From: Aureimonas endophytica
GTDB taxonomy: Bacteria; Pseudomonadota; Alphaproteobacteria; Rhizobiales; Rhizobiaceae
NCBI RefSeq assembly: GCF_014642635.1
Contig: NZ_BMIQ01000004.1
Span: 186,001 to 250,000 of the forward strand
DNA length: 64,000 nt
Reading direction: 5' to 3'
A program made the position numbers and the translations under genes. The notes beneath the pieces are model-generated. The model saw only the letters and a program-made list of their open reading frames with translations. It ran no database searches and was not told the DNA's origin. Of the stretch, positions 17,801 to 25,749 are shown in pieces. Every line of letters starts with the position of its first letter. The first letter of the stretch is position 1.

Positions 17801-18832
17801 ATGGGCTACAAGGTCGCCGTCGCGGGCGCCACCGGCAATGTCGGGCGCGAAATGCTTTCCATTCTCGACGAGCGTGGCTTTCCCGCCGACGAGGTCGTGG
17901 CGCTTGCCTCGCGGCGCAGCCAGGGCACCGAGGTCGCCTTCGGCGACAAGACGCTGAAGGTGCAGGCGCTCGACACCTACGATTTCTCGACCACCGATAT
18001 CTGCCTGATGTCGGCGGGCGGCGACATTTCCAAGCAATGGTCGCCGAAGATCGGGGCGCAGGGCTGCGTCGTGATCGACAATTCCTCGGCCTGGCGCTAC
18101 GACGCCGAGGTGCCGCTCGTCGTGCCGGAAGTGAATGCCGAGGCGGTGCGCGGCTTCACCAAGAAGTACATCATCGCCAATCCGAACTGCTCGACCGCCC
18201 AGCTCGTCGTGGCGCTGAAGCCGCTCCACGACCACGCGACGATCAAGCGCGTCGTGGTCTCGACCTATCAGTCGGTCTCGGGCGCCGGCAAGGAGGGCAT
18301 GGACGAGCTCTTCTCCCAGTCGCGCGCCGTCTTCGTCTCCGATCCGGTCGAGGCGAAGAAGTTCACCAAGCGCATCGCCTTCAACGTCATTCCCCATATC
18401 GACACCTTCATGGAGGACGGCTCCACCAAGGAGGAGTGGAAGGTGATGGCCGAGACGAAGAAGATGCTCGACCCGAAGATCAAGGTCACCTGCACGGCGG
18501 TGCGCGTGCCGGTCTTCATCGGCCATTCGGAGGCGGTGAACATCGAGTTCGAGAAGCCGATCACGGCGGAAGAGGCGCGCGACATCCTGCGCTCCAGCCC
18601 GGGCTGCCTCGTCGTCGACAAGCGCGAGAACGGCGGCTACATCACCCCGCACGAGGCGGCGGGCGAGGACGCGACCTATATCTCGCGCATCCGCGAGGAC
18701 ATCACCGTCGAGAACGGCCTGAACCTCTGGGTGGTCGCGGACAACCTGCGCAAGGGCGCGGCGCTGAACGCGGTGCAGATCGCCGAACTCCTCGTCAACC
18801 GCAAGCTCCTCGGCGCCAAGAAGGCGGCCTGA
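17801..18832 (+). CDS. asd: Aspartate-semialdehyde dehydrogenase
   Basis: 343-residue NADPH enzyme converting aspartyl phosphate to aspartate semialdehyde, the branch point to lysine/diaminopimelate, threonine and methionine. Visible are VAVAGATGNVGREML (nucleotide binding), the catalytic Cys in IIANPNCSTAQ and the conserved RVPVFIGHSEAVNIEF. ATG 17801 (MGYKVAVAG) is used, six bases after GGAG; GTG 17795 is the alternative. It is monocistronic, followed by a clear terminator at 18858. Confidence 0.96.
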   Translation: MGYKVAVAGATGNVGREMLSILDERGFPADEVVALASRRSQGTEVAFGDKTLKVQALDTYDFSTTDICLMSAGGDISKQWSPKIGAQGCVVIDNSSAWRYDAEVPLVVPEVNAEAVRGFTKKYIIANPNCSTAQLVVALKPLHDHATIKRVVVSTYQSVSGAGKEGMDELFSQSRAVFVSDPVEAKKFTKRIAFNVIPHIDTFMEDGSTKEEWKVMAETKKMLDPKIKVTCTAVRVPVFIGHSEAVNIEFEKPITAEEARDILRSSPGCLVVDKRENGGYITPHEAAGEDATYISRIREDITVENGLNLWVVADNLRKGAALNAVQIAELLVNRKLLGAKKAA

Positions 18833-18857
18833 GGGGCCTTCCCATACGCATGAATGA

Positions 18858-18885
18858 AGGCGGCTCCGAGTGGGCCGCCTTTTTC
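18858..18885 (+). terminator. Rho-independent terminator after asd
   Basis: AGGCGGC pairs with GCCGCCT around a short loop and is followed by TTTTT, 25 bases after the asd stop codon. Confidence 0.85.
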
Positions 18886-18950
18886 GTATCGGGGTTGGGA
18901 CGGCCGGACCAGGAACGAGGGTGGATTGACGGCGGCGGGCAAGGTCCCGC

Positions 18951-19403
18951 ATGTCCTTGCCCATGGCCATGCCCGAAGAACTGTCGAACTGTCTCGTCCT
19001 CAACACGATTGCGGCGTCGCGGACGCTTCTGCGCCGCGGCGATGCGGCGATGCGGCGGTTCGACGTGACGGTTCAGCAGTTCTCGCTCCTGGCCGCCATC
19101 CGCTTCAATCCTACCCAGCCGGTGGCGGCCCTGGCGCAGCGGATCCTGCTGGATCGGACCAGCCTGACGCGCAATCTCGACCTGCTGGAGCAAAAGGGCT
19201 TGGTTCGGCGCGTCGCGGAGACCAGCGGCAACGCGCGCCTCTGCGAGCTCACGGAGGAGGGAGACCGACTTCTCGACCAACTGCTCGTCGAATGGCGCAA
19301 AGCGCAGGCCGATCTGTTGCAGGGTTTCTCGCCAGCCGAAGCAAAGGCCTATCTGAAATTGGCGAAGCATTTCGCGGCGGGCGGCGAGCCCGGAAATCCG
19401 TAG
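18951..19403 (+). CDS. MarR-family transcriptional regulator
   Basis: 150-residue winged-helix protein. The recognition region is VAALAQRILLDRTSLTRNLDLLEQKGLVRR and the wing follows (NARLCELTEEGDRLL). The dimerisation helices are at both ends. It lies 57 bases upstream of a ketoacyl synthase gene in the same direction, with a palindromic operator in the gap, so it probably controls that gene. Two further in-frame ATGs follow within six codons; the first is preceded by AAGG at a normal distance. Ligand unknown. Confidence 0.88.
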   Translation: MSLPMAMPEELSNCLVLNTIAASRTLLRRGDAAMRRFDVTVQQFSLLAAIRFNPTQPVAALAQRILLDRTSLTRNLDLLEQKGLVRRVAETSGNARLCELTEEGDRLLDQLLVEWRKAQADLLQGFSPAEAKAYLKLAKHFAAGGEPGNP

Positions 19404-19420
19404 CCTCGAGTCCTGACAGT

Positions 19421-19449
19421 CTGTATATGCGCAGTGCATATGCACACTG
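19421..19449 (+). promoter_or_regulatory. Palindromic operator between marR-type gene and ketoacyl synthase
   Basis: The core GTGCATATGCAC (19434-19445) is a perfect 12-bp palindrome. A related half-site (GTATATGC) lies just upstream and CACACTG lies at the right side. It is A/T-rich relative to the surroundings and lies 15 bases before the synthase ATG. This suits binding of the MarR-type dimer. Confidence 0.6.
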
Positions 19450-19459
19450 TGAGGAGACT

Positions 19460-20728
19460 ATGCAGGAACCCATCGTTGTCACCGGCTTGGGTGCCGTATC
19501 GCCACTGGGGATCGGCATTCCCGCCGTCTGGTCGCGGCTTGTCGCAGGCCGCAGCGGCATTCGCGCGAATGGGCGCTTCGATGTCGAAGGCTGGAAATGT
19601 CGTGTCGCCGGTCTGGTCCCCTCGATCAAGGAGGACGCCGAAGGCTTCGATCCCGAAACAGCCATGGAGTCTCGCGATCTGCGCCGCAACGATCTGTTCA
19701 TCCAATATGCGATGGCAGCGGCCCAGGAGGCGGTGAACCAAGCCGGCTGGCATCCCAAGCGGCGCGAGGAGCGTGCGCGGACGGCGACGGTGATCGGCAC
19801 GGGTGTCGGCGGCGTGCCGGCCATCACCGCCGCGAACGAAACCATCCGCCTGTCCGGCGTCCGCCGGCTGTCGCCCTTCGTGGTTCCGTCCTTCCTGCCC
19901 AATCTCGCGGCGGGACAGGCGTCGATTCGCTTCGGCTTCAACGGCCCGGCCGGCGCGCCGACGACCGCCTGCGCCGCTTCCGCCCAAGCGATCGGCGATG
20001 CCATGCGCATGATCCGTTCCGGCGAAGCCGACATTGCTCTCTGCGGCGGAACGGAGGCTTGCGTCGATCCCGTGGCGATCGGCGGCTTCACGGCAGCAAG
20101 GGCCCTGACCTTCGGCTTCAACGATGAGCCCCAACGGGCGTCACGGCCGTTCGATCGCGATCACGATGGGTTCGTCCTATCGGAAGGGGCCGCGATGCTG
20201 GTCATCGAGCGCCTGTCCCATGCCGAGCGGCGTGGCGCCCGTCCACTCGCGATACTATCCGGCTATGGCACGACGACCGACGCTCATCACGTCACTGCAG
20301 GCTGGCCCGATGGGCGGGAGGCCGCGCGGGCCATGGAGATCGCCTTATCGATGGCCGGTATCGAGCCGGCACAGGTCGGCTATGTCAACGCGCATGCCAC
20401 CTCCACGCCGGTGGGCGACGCAGCGGAACTCGCCGCCCTGACGACCCTCTTCGGACCGGGCGGCGGCCGTATCCCGGTCGGCTCGACGAAATCGGCGACG
20501 GGACACATGCTGGGCGCGGCGGGAGCGATCGAGGCGGTGTTTGCCGTTCTCGCCCTTCGGAACCGAACCCTTCCCCCGAGCCTCAATATCGACCATCCGA
20601 TGCCGGAAGCGGAGGGCTTTGATCTTCTTTCCGAGGGCGCCCGTCCTGCGGAAGTCGACCATGTCCTGTCCAACGCCTTCGGATTCGGAGGCGTCAACGC
20701 CGCCCTGGTCTTCAGTCGCTACGATTAG
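19460..20728 (+). CDS. Beta-ketoacyl-ACP synthase (KAS II/FabF-like)
   Basis: 422-residue thiolase-fold condensing enzyme with the full Cys-His-His triad: Cys171 in TTACAASAQAIG, His312 in VNAHATSTPVGD and His349 in SATGHMLGAAG. It should catalyse malonyl-ACP-dependent chain elongation. It stands alone with a MarR-type regulator, without acpP, fabG or fabD. It is therefore unlikely to be the housekeeping fabF and more likely a specialised synthase for an unusual acyl chain or a stress-induced step. Start: GAGGAG ribosome binding site before ATG 19460. Codon use is less GC-biased than its neighbours, suggesting transfer. Confidence 0.88.
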   Translation: MQEPIVVTGLGAVSPLGIGIPAVWSRLVAGRSGIRANGRFDVEGWKCRVAGLVPSIKEDAEGFDPETAMESRDLRRNDLFIQYAMAAAQEAVNQAGWHPKRREERARTATVIGTGVGGVPAITAANETIRLSGVRRLSPFVVPSFLPNLAAGQASIRFGFNGPAGAPTTACAASAQAIGDAMRMIRSGEADIALCGGTEACVDPVAIGGFTAARALTFGFNDEPQRASRPFDRDHDGFVLSEGAAMLVIERLSHAERRGARPLAILSGYGTTTDAHHVTAGWPDGREAARAMEIALSMAGIEPAQVGYVNAHATSTPVGDAAELAALTTLFGPGGGRIPVGSTKSATGHMLGAAGAIEAVFAVLALRNRTLPPSLNIDHPMPEAEGFDLLSEGARPAEVDHVLSNAFGFGGVNAALVFSRYD

Positions 20729-20845
20729 CCGGCTTTTTGCCGGAAGACGGCATCGGATCGACTTGATGATCGACATGAGGCGGTAGTGAAAGCCGTCAGC
20801 CTCGAACCGCCGGGTGGGCCGCCATGCCGGACCGGATAGGGCTTC

Positions 20846-20981
20846 TTTCCTCTCCCCTGCGGGGAGAGGGTGGCCCGAATTGCCGGGTGAGGGGCCTGCG
20901 GCGGTGGAGAGTGGGCGAAGACTGCTCGGCTGCGCCGACCCCTCATCGCCTGCCGGCACTTCTCCCCGCAGGGGAGAAGAA
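20846..20981. repeat. Palindromic repeat copy A (CTGCGGG hairpin subtype)
   Basis: The left arm hairpin CCTCTCCCC-TGC-GGGGAGAGG (20849-20869) continues with GCCGGGTGAGGGG. The right arm carries CCCCTCATCGCCTGCCGGCA and the hairpin CTTCTCCCC-GCA-GGGGAGAAG (20959-20979). The arms are inverted copies of one another. Nearly the same sequence recurs in copy C. Confidence 0.85.
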
Positions 20982-21044
20982 AGCGGTGGGGCGGCCGCGC
21001 CTTCTTACGAGCCGACAGAACGAGCGCGGACGGCGGCCACCGCG

Positions 21045-21191
21045 TCCCTCTCCCGAGTCGGGAGAGGGTGCCGGCAGGCGGGTGAGGGAGCCGTGAGGCG
21101 CAGGCATTGGCGTCACGGCTGTGTGTGGACGCCGGCGCTCTACGGCTCCCTCATCCCCCTGCCGGGACCTTCTCCCGGCTCGGGAGAAGGA
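21045..21191. repeat. Palindromic repeat copy B (CGAGTCGG hairpin subtype)
   Basis: Hairpins CCCTCTCCCGAGTCGGGAGAGGG (21046-21068) and CCTTCTCCCGGCTCGGGAGAAGG (21168-21190) end an element whose inner arms GGGTGAGGGAGCCG and CGGCTCCCTCATCCCC pair with each other. It is the same subtype as the copy in the cys operon at 25064. Confidence 0.85.
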
Positions 21192-21267
21192 GGAGGCTGC
21201 ACGGCCTTCGCCTTCCTCCACATGGAAAAGCGGCAGGTGCGCCAAGTCGGTGGACGCAAGGGCGCCC

Positions 21268-21400
21268 TTCCTCTCCCCTGCGGGGAGAGGGCGGCCCGAA
21301 GGGCCGGGTGAGGGGCATGCGGCGGTGGAGAATGGCCCCGGCCCCTCGGCTCCACCGCCTCCTCATCGCCTGCCGGGCACTTCCCCGCAGGGGAGAAGAA
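21268..21400. repeat. Palindromic repeat copy C (CTGCGGG hairpin subtype)
   Basis: The left hairpin is CCTCTCCCCTGCGGGGAGAGG (21270-21290) and the right hairpin is TTCCCCGCAGGGGAAG-like (21379-21398). The left arm and its continuation through GTGAGGGGCATGCGGCGGTGGAG are almost identical to copy A. This shows recent duplication or spread of the element. Confidence 0.85.
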
Positions 21401-21512
21401 CGCCGTGGAAGCCTCGGCGCTCGCGGCGGACGAGATGTGCGGGAGGCCGAATCCGTCTTGGCCGGGCGAAGCCTTCAGGGAAGGCCTCTTTGGCGAACGA
21501 ATACGGCCCGCC

Positions 21513-21644
21513 CTACCGGATCAGCCCCGTCGTCAGCGCCAGGCAAAGGCCGGCGGAGGCGGCGAAGAGGGCCGCTTCCGCGTAGGGCGGGCGCCGGACG
21601 GCGCTGAAGGCGCGGCGTAAGCGCTCCTCGAAGCCGTCCGTCAT
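21513..21644 (-). CDS. Possible 43-residue single-pass membrane protein overlapping cysN
   Basis: The ATG at 21644 overlaps the cysN stop (ATGA), so translation would be coupled. The product has a charged N-terminal half (MTDGFEERLRRAFSAVRR) and a C-terminal hydrophobic segment of about 18 residues ending GLIR, which predicts one membrane helix. It directly follows a CysN with its own membrane domain, so the two may associate. Conservation is unknown. Confidence 0.5.
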   Translation of the reverse strand: MTDGFEERLRRAFSAVRRPPYAEAALFAASAGLCLALTTGLIR

Positions 21645-23314
21645 ATGCCGGCGCCCTCGTCCACCGTGTCGGGCTCGGCGGCTTTCGGCTCGCGCTCCGT
21701 CCGGTCGACGAGAAGGCGCAGGAAGGGCCGCAGCGCGAGATCGGCGAGGCCGAGCGCGAAGGCGCCGCCGAAGCCGAGGCCGAAGGCATAGCCGAGGATC
21801 GCGACGAGCAGCGCGCCGAGAAGGCGGAAGCGCACGACGCCCGCCGCCCGTTCCGGGTTGCGCTGCGCATCCGCGCCGAGCCAGAGCCGGCCGATGCGCT
21901 CGGCGGCACTGTCCGGCTCGGCGGGCGCGGCCGGCTCGCCGGGTTTGGGCAGGGCGGCCTCCGCCGGCGGCACGTCCGCCTTCACCTCGCGCACCAAGCC
22001 GAGCGCCACCGTCTCGTTGGTGAGCTGGTCGATCAAGATGAAGGCGCCGAGCTCGCGGTTCTCCGCATAGGGCAGGCAGACGGTCGGCCGGTCGAAGGCG
22101 ATGGTGACGCGGCCGATCTCGTTCATCAGGAGCGCGTTGGCGGGCCGCGTCTGATAGGTGTGGATGTCGATGGCGGCGTCGAGCGTGCGCACCGAGGCCG
22201 GCGTCTGGCTGGTGGCGAGCCGCGCGATGAGGCGGCTGCCGGCGATCAGCGGCCGGTCGACCATCCAGAGGATCTCGGCCTTGGCGCTGCGATGCGGCGC
22301 GATCGTGTCGTCCGAAGCGACCAGCACGTCGCCGCGCGAGGCGTCGATCTCGTCGGCCAGCGTCAGCGTCACCGCCTCGCCGGCCTGGGCCTCCGCCACC
22401 TCGCCATTCGGGCCGTAGACGGCCTTCACATGGCTGGTGCGGCCGGAGGGCAGCGAGATCACGGCATCGCCCGGCCGCACCCGCCCGCCGGCCACCGTGC
22501 CGGCGAAGCCGCGGAAGTCGAGATTGGGCCGGTTCACCCATTGCACGGGCAGGCGGAAGGACTCGTCCTCCTCGCGCAGCGTCTTCGGCTCCACCGTTTC
22601 CAGATGGTCGAGCAGGGTCTTGCCGCGATACCAGGGCGTATGGGCCGAAAGGCTGGTGATGTTGTCGCCGTTCTTCGCCGAAAGCGGGATATAGGCAACG
22701 TCGGCGAAGCCGAGCGAGGGCAGGATCGTCTTGTAGTCGGCGACGATCCGGTCGAAGACCGCCTGATCGAAATCGACGAGATCCATCTTGTTGATGGCGA
22801 CGACGACGCTTTTGACGCCGAGCATCGAGGTGATGAAGGAATGGCGGCGCGTCTGGGGCAGGATGCCCTTGCGCGCGTCGACCAGGATCACGGCGAGCTC
22901 GGCATCCGAGGCGCCGGTCGCCATGTTGCGGGTATATTGCTCGTGGCCGGGCGTATCGGCGATGATGAAGGCGCGGCGCGGCGTCGAGAAATACCGATAG
23001 GCGACGTCGATGGTGATGCCCTGCTCGCGCTCGGCCGAGAGGCCGTCGACGAGAAGGGCGAAGTCGAGGCCGCCGCCCGTCGTGCCGAACTTCTTGGAGT
23101 CGCGCTCCAGGGCTTCGAGCTGGTCGTCGAAGACGGCGCCGGCGTCATAGAGCAGGCGGCCGATCAGCGTCGACTTGCCGTCGTCCACCGAGCCGCAGGT
23201 GATGAAGTGAAGAAGCGATTCCGGCCGGCCGGCCAAAGCCGGCGTCACCGGGGCGAGGTCGGGCGCGGGGCCGGCGAATTCGGCGTCGGCGATCCGGGCT
23301 GCTGCGGAAGTCAT
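21641..23314 (-). CDS. cysN: Sulfate adenylyltransferase subunit 1 (CysN) with C-terminal membrane domain
   Basis: 557-residue protein. The GTPase subunit of ATP sulfurylase occupies residues about 30-442: P-loop GSVDDGKST at 41-49, GITIDVAYRYF, DTPGHEQYTRN and the NKMD motif. GTP hydrolysis by this subunit drives APS formation by CysD. Bifunctional homologues continue into an APS kinase. Here residues 443-557 are instead a Pro/Ala linker followed by a hydrophobic region (about 492-542, VVRFRLLGALL ... LRPFLRLLVDRTERE) resembling the small membrane domain DUF2061, then an acidic tail. The absence of a kinase agrees with the APS-type reductase in the operon. Start MTSAAARIAD lies two bases after the cysD stop. 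Confidence 0.93.
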   Translation of the reverse strand: MTSAAARIADAEFAGPAPDLAPVTPALAGRPESLLHFITCGSVDDGKSTLIGRLLYDAGAVFDDQLEALERDSKKFGTTGGGLDFALLVDGLSAEREQGITIDVAYRYFSTPRRAFIIADTPGHEQYTRNMATGASDAELAVILVDARKGILPQTRRHSFITSMLGVKSVVVAINKMDLVDFDQAVFDRIVADYKTILPSLGFADVAYIPLSAKNGDNITSLSAHTPWYRGKTLLDHLETVEPKTLREEDESFRLPVQWVNRPNLDFRGFAGTVAGGRVRPGDAVISLPSGRTSHVKAVYGPNGEVAEAQAGEAVTLTLADEIDASRGDVLVASDDTIAPHRSAKAEILWMVDRPLIAGSRLIARLATSQTPASVRTLDAAIDIHTYQTRPANALLMNEIGRVTIAFDRPTVCLPYAENRELGAFILIDQLTNETVALGLVREVKADVPPAEAALPKPGEPAAPAEPDSAAERIGRLWLGADAQRNPERAAGVVRFRLLGALLVAILGYAFGLGFGGAFALGLADLALRPFLRLLVDRTEREPKAAEPDTVDEGAGI

Positions 23315-23316
23315 CG

Positions 23317-24219
23317 TCAGAAATAGCCTTCCTGCTTCTTTTCTTCCATGGAGGCGCCGCCGTCGCGGTCGATCACCCGGCCCTGGCGCTCGGAGGAGCG
23401 GGAGGCGCGCATCTCGGCGATGATCTCGTCGAGCGTGGCGGCGGAGGATTCCACCGCGCCCGTCAGCGGATAGTCGCCGAGCGTGCGGAAGCGGACCATG
23501 CGGTCCTCGACCACCTCGCCGGGCTTCAGCTGCATGCGCTCGTCGTCGCGCATGATCAGCGTGCCGTCGCGCTCCACCACGGGGCGCGGCTTGGCGAAAT
23601 AGAGCGGCACGACGTCGATCTTCTCGAGGGCGATATAGTCCCAGACATCGCCCTCCGTCCAATTGGACAGCGGGAAGACGCGGAAGCTCTCGCCGCTGCG
23701 CTTGCGTGTATTGTAGAGATGCCAGGGTTCCGGCCGCTGGTTCTTCGGCTCCCAGCGGTGCTCGGCCGAGCGCAGCGAGAAGACGCGCTCCTTGGCGCGG
23801 CTCTTCTCCTCGTCGCGCCGCGCGCCGCCGAAGGCCGCGTCGAACTTGTACTTGTCCAGCGCCTGCTTCAGCGCCTCGGTCTTCATCACGTCGGTATGGA
23901 CGCGCGAGCCGGAGGCGAAGGGATTGATGCCGGCCTTCAGCCCTTCCTGGTTGGTATAGACGATCATCTTCACGCCGAGCCGCTCGGGCAGGCGGTCGCG
24001 ATGCTCGATCATCTCCCGGAACTTCCAGGTCGTGTCGACATGCATCAGCGGAAAGGGCAGGGGCCCCGGCGCGAAGGCCTTCAGCGCCAGATGCAGCATC
24101 ACGGCCGAATCCTTGCCGATCGAATAGAGCATCACCGGGTTCTCGGCCGTCGCCGCCACCTCGCGGATGATGAAGATCGACTCGGCCTCGAGCCGCTGCA
24201 GATGGGTCATGGGCTTCAT
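23317..24219 (-). CDS. cysD: Sulfate adenylyltransferase subunit 2 (CysD)
   Basis: 300-residue catalytic subunit of ATP sulfurylase, forming adenosine 5'-phosphosulfate from ATP and sulfate with CysN. The PP-loop motif [15 protein letters not shown] near residue 32 and the conserved [16 protein letters not shown] are intact, as is the C-terminal QEGYF. Its ATG at 24219 overlaps the cysH stop by four bases (ATGA); an alternative Met lies three codons later. It is the fifth gene of the sulfate assimilation operon. Confidence 0.97.
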   Translation of the reverse strand: MKPMTHLQRLEAESIFIIREVAATAENPVMLYSIGKDSAVMLHLALKAFAPGPLPFPLMHVDTTWKFREMIEHRDRLPERLGVKMIVYTNQEGLKAGINPFASGSRVHTDVMKTEALKQALDKYKFDAAFGGARRDEEKSRAKERVFSLRSAEHRWEPKNQRPEPWHLYNTRKRSGESFRVFPLSNWTEGDVWDYIALEKIDVVPLYFAKPRPVVERDGTLIMRDDERMQLKPGEVVEDRMVRFRTLGDYPLTGAVESSAATLDEIIAEMRASRSSERQGRVIDRDGGASMEEKKQEGYF

Positions 24220-25010
24220 GATTCGGCGGGTCCTTCGAAGGCGGCATCGCCATGATTGGTGCCGGGCACGAGCTTGGCGCGGATGACGCGCCCGTCCGGC
24301 TCGACATGCAGGCCGCATTCGCGCAGCGTTTCCTCTTCCCACCACCAGCGGCCGGCGCGTTCCGGCTCGCCGGGCCGCACCGCCCGCGTGCAGGGGGCGC
24401 AGCCGATCGACAGGAAGCCCTGGCCATGCAGGGCGTTGACGGGCACCTTCTCCTCCTCGGCGAAGAGGCGGATCTCCTCGCGCGTCCAGTCGAAGAGCGG
24501 ATTGGCCTTCAGAAGGCCGCGCCCCGCGTCGAAGCCGACGAAATGCATGCCCTCGCGATTGGCCGACTGGTCGCGGCGCAGGCCCGTGATCCAGGCCTCG
24601 GCGCCGGAAAGCGCCCGGGCGAGCGGCTCCACCTTGCGCACGCCGCAGCAGGCCTTGCGGAATTCCGGCGCGTAGTAGAAGCCGTCGATCCCCTGGTCGT
24701 TGACCAGCTCCTCCAGCGCCTCGCCCTTCGGATAGACGGCCTTGATGCGGCGGCCGTACTTCTCCTCCGTCTCGCGCCAGACCGTGTAGGTCTCGGGAAA
24801 CAGGCGGCCGGTATCCAGCGTCTTCACCTCGATCGGCAGCTTCTCGGCGAAGATCAGATGGGTGAGCATCTGGTCCTCCAGGCCGAGGCTGGTGGTGAAG
24901 ACGATACGGCCCGGCACGCGCTCGACCAGCGTCTTCAAGCGCTCGACCGGGGTGAGCTGCGCGAAGGCGAGATCGAGCTCGCGGGACAGGGCTTCGAGAT
25001 CGGTGCTCAT
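24216..25010 (-). CDS. cysH: Assimilatory APS reductase (CysH, iron-sulfur type)
   Basis: 264-residue thioredoxin-dependent reductase making sulfite from adenylyl sulfate. The two cysteine pairs that bind a [4Fe-4S] cluster in APS-specific enzymes are present (ACCGVRK and [12 protein letters not shown]), so APS rather than PAPS is the likely substrate. The active-site Cys of the classic C-terminal ECGLH motif is also there ([11 protein letters not shown]). It overlaps cysD and is preceded by a 220-base gap with a hairpin repeat separating it from DUF934. Confidence 0.95.
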   Translation of the reverse strand: MSTDLEALSRELDLAFAQLTPVERLKTLVERVPGRIVFTTSLGLEDQMLTHLIFAEKLPIEVKTLDTGRLFPETYTVWRETEEKYGRRIKAVYPKGEALEELVNDQGIDGFYYAPEFRKACCGVRKVEPLARALSGAEAWITGLRRDQSANREGMHFVGFDAGRGLLKANPLFDWTREEIRLFAEEEKVPVNALHGQGFLSIGCAPCTRAVRPGEPERAGRWWWEEETLRECGLHVEPDGRVIRAKLVPGTNHGDAAFEGPAES

Positions 25011-25230
25011 GCGAAGGCTCCGGAAGAGGGGAGCGGGAGGGGACGCGAGAACGGCGACGCTTCGGCCTTCTCCCGAGTCGGGAGAAGGTCGCGGCAGCGG
25101 GATGAGGGAGCGATGGGGCGCAGGCCGGTCCGACGCCGGCTCGCGACGCTTCCCTCACCCGACCCTTCGGGCCACCCTCTCCCGACTCGGGAGAGGGGAG
25201 GGAGCCCTTCCCGCGAAGGTCCGGCGCCCG
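25011..25230. other. Intra-operon gap between DUF934 gene and cysH
   Basis: 220 bases, of which about 137 are a hairpin repeat (25064-25200). No gene is supported. All other junctions of this operon are overlaps or gaps of 2-29 bases, so this gap stands out. Confidence 0.7.
25064..25200. repeat. Palindromic repeat copy D (CGAGTCGG hairpin subtype)
   Basis: Left hairpin CCTTCTCCCGAGTCGGGAGAAGG (25066-25088) and right hairpin CCCTCTCCCGACTCGGGAGAGGG (25175-25197). The inner arm sequences GGGATGAGGGAGCGA and GCTTCCCTCACCCGAC are inverted copies. It is the same subtype as copy B. It lies within the cys transcription unit and would form strong RNA hairpins in the message. Confidence 0.85.
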
Positions 25231-25749
25231 TCATTCCGCCGCCGCCTTACGGGCGGCCATGCGCTGTTCGAGAATGCTCTGCCCCTCGCCATAGCCGGAC
25301 TGGTAATGGGCGGAGACGATGTCCTTCTGCCGCAGCCATTGTTCCGGCGGCTGGCGGGCGGCCATCTGGTCGGGCAGTTCCACCTCGTCGAAGCCGCAGG
25401 CGAGCGCGTCGTAGAACTCGTCGGCGATCAGCGGCCCCTTCGCCCGCAGCGTACCGGTGAAGCCCGCGCGCCGCAGCCGCCGCGCCAGGCTGAAGCCGCG
25501 CCCGTCGGCGAAGGAGGGAAAGCCGATCGCGATCAGCGACAGGCTCGGCAGATAGGGGCGGATCGCCTCGATCGAAACGTTGTTCTCGACGAAGAGACCG
25601 ATGCGTTCGTTGCGCCGATGCGTCAGCGCCTCGTCGATCACCGTCAGCGGCACGACGACCGGCCCGTCGGCGAGCGACAGGTCGGCGCAGTCCTCGACGC
25701 TCGCATAGGCGTCCGGGCGCGGCCCTTCGGCTCCGATCAGCAGGCTCAT
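25231..25749 (-). CDS. DUF934 protein of sulfite reduction
   Basis: 172-residue member of the DUF934 family, nearly always adjacent to ferredoxin-type sulfite reductase genes and annotated as an oxidoreductase probably involved in sulfite reduction. Conserved parts are VVPLTVID near residue 33, RIGLFVENN, IAIGFPSFADGRGFSLARRLR and the C-terminal RQKDIVSAHYQSGYGEGQSIL. The start at 25749 overlaps the cysI stop (ATGA). Biochemical role unproven. Confidence 0.92.
   Translation of the reverse strand: MSLLIGAEGPRPDAYASVEDCADLSLADGPVVVPLTVIDEALTHRRNERIGLFVENNVSIEAIRPYLPSLSLIAIGFPSFADGRGFSLARRLRRAGFTGTLRAKGPLIADEFYDALACGFDEVELPDQMAARQPPEQWLRQKDIVSAHYQSGYGEGQSILEQRMAARKAAAE

Larger units (their letters stand above)
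20729..21512. other. 780-base gene-free block carrying three hairpin repeats
   Basis: No convincing protein gene. The many short open frames are translations of the repeats. The block contains three copies of a palindromic element (20846-20981, 21045-21191, 21268-21400) separated by unique spacers. It lies between the 3' ends of two convergent transcription units. No transposase remnant was recognised. Confidence 0.7.

Noticed and set aside
20729-20745. Terminator after the ketoacyl synthase (GCCGGC-TTTT-GCCGG)
   Set aside because: The T-run is in the loop and not after the stem, so it is not an intrinsic terminator.
20846-21400. CRISPR array
   Set aside because: The three repeats are long palindromes of two subtypes with unequal spacing, not short direct repeats with unique spacers, and there are no cas genes.
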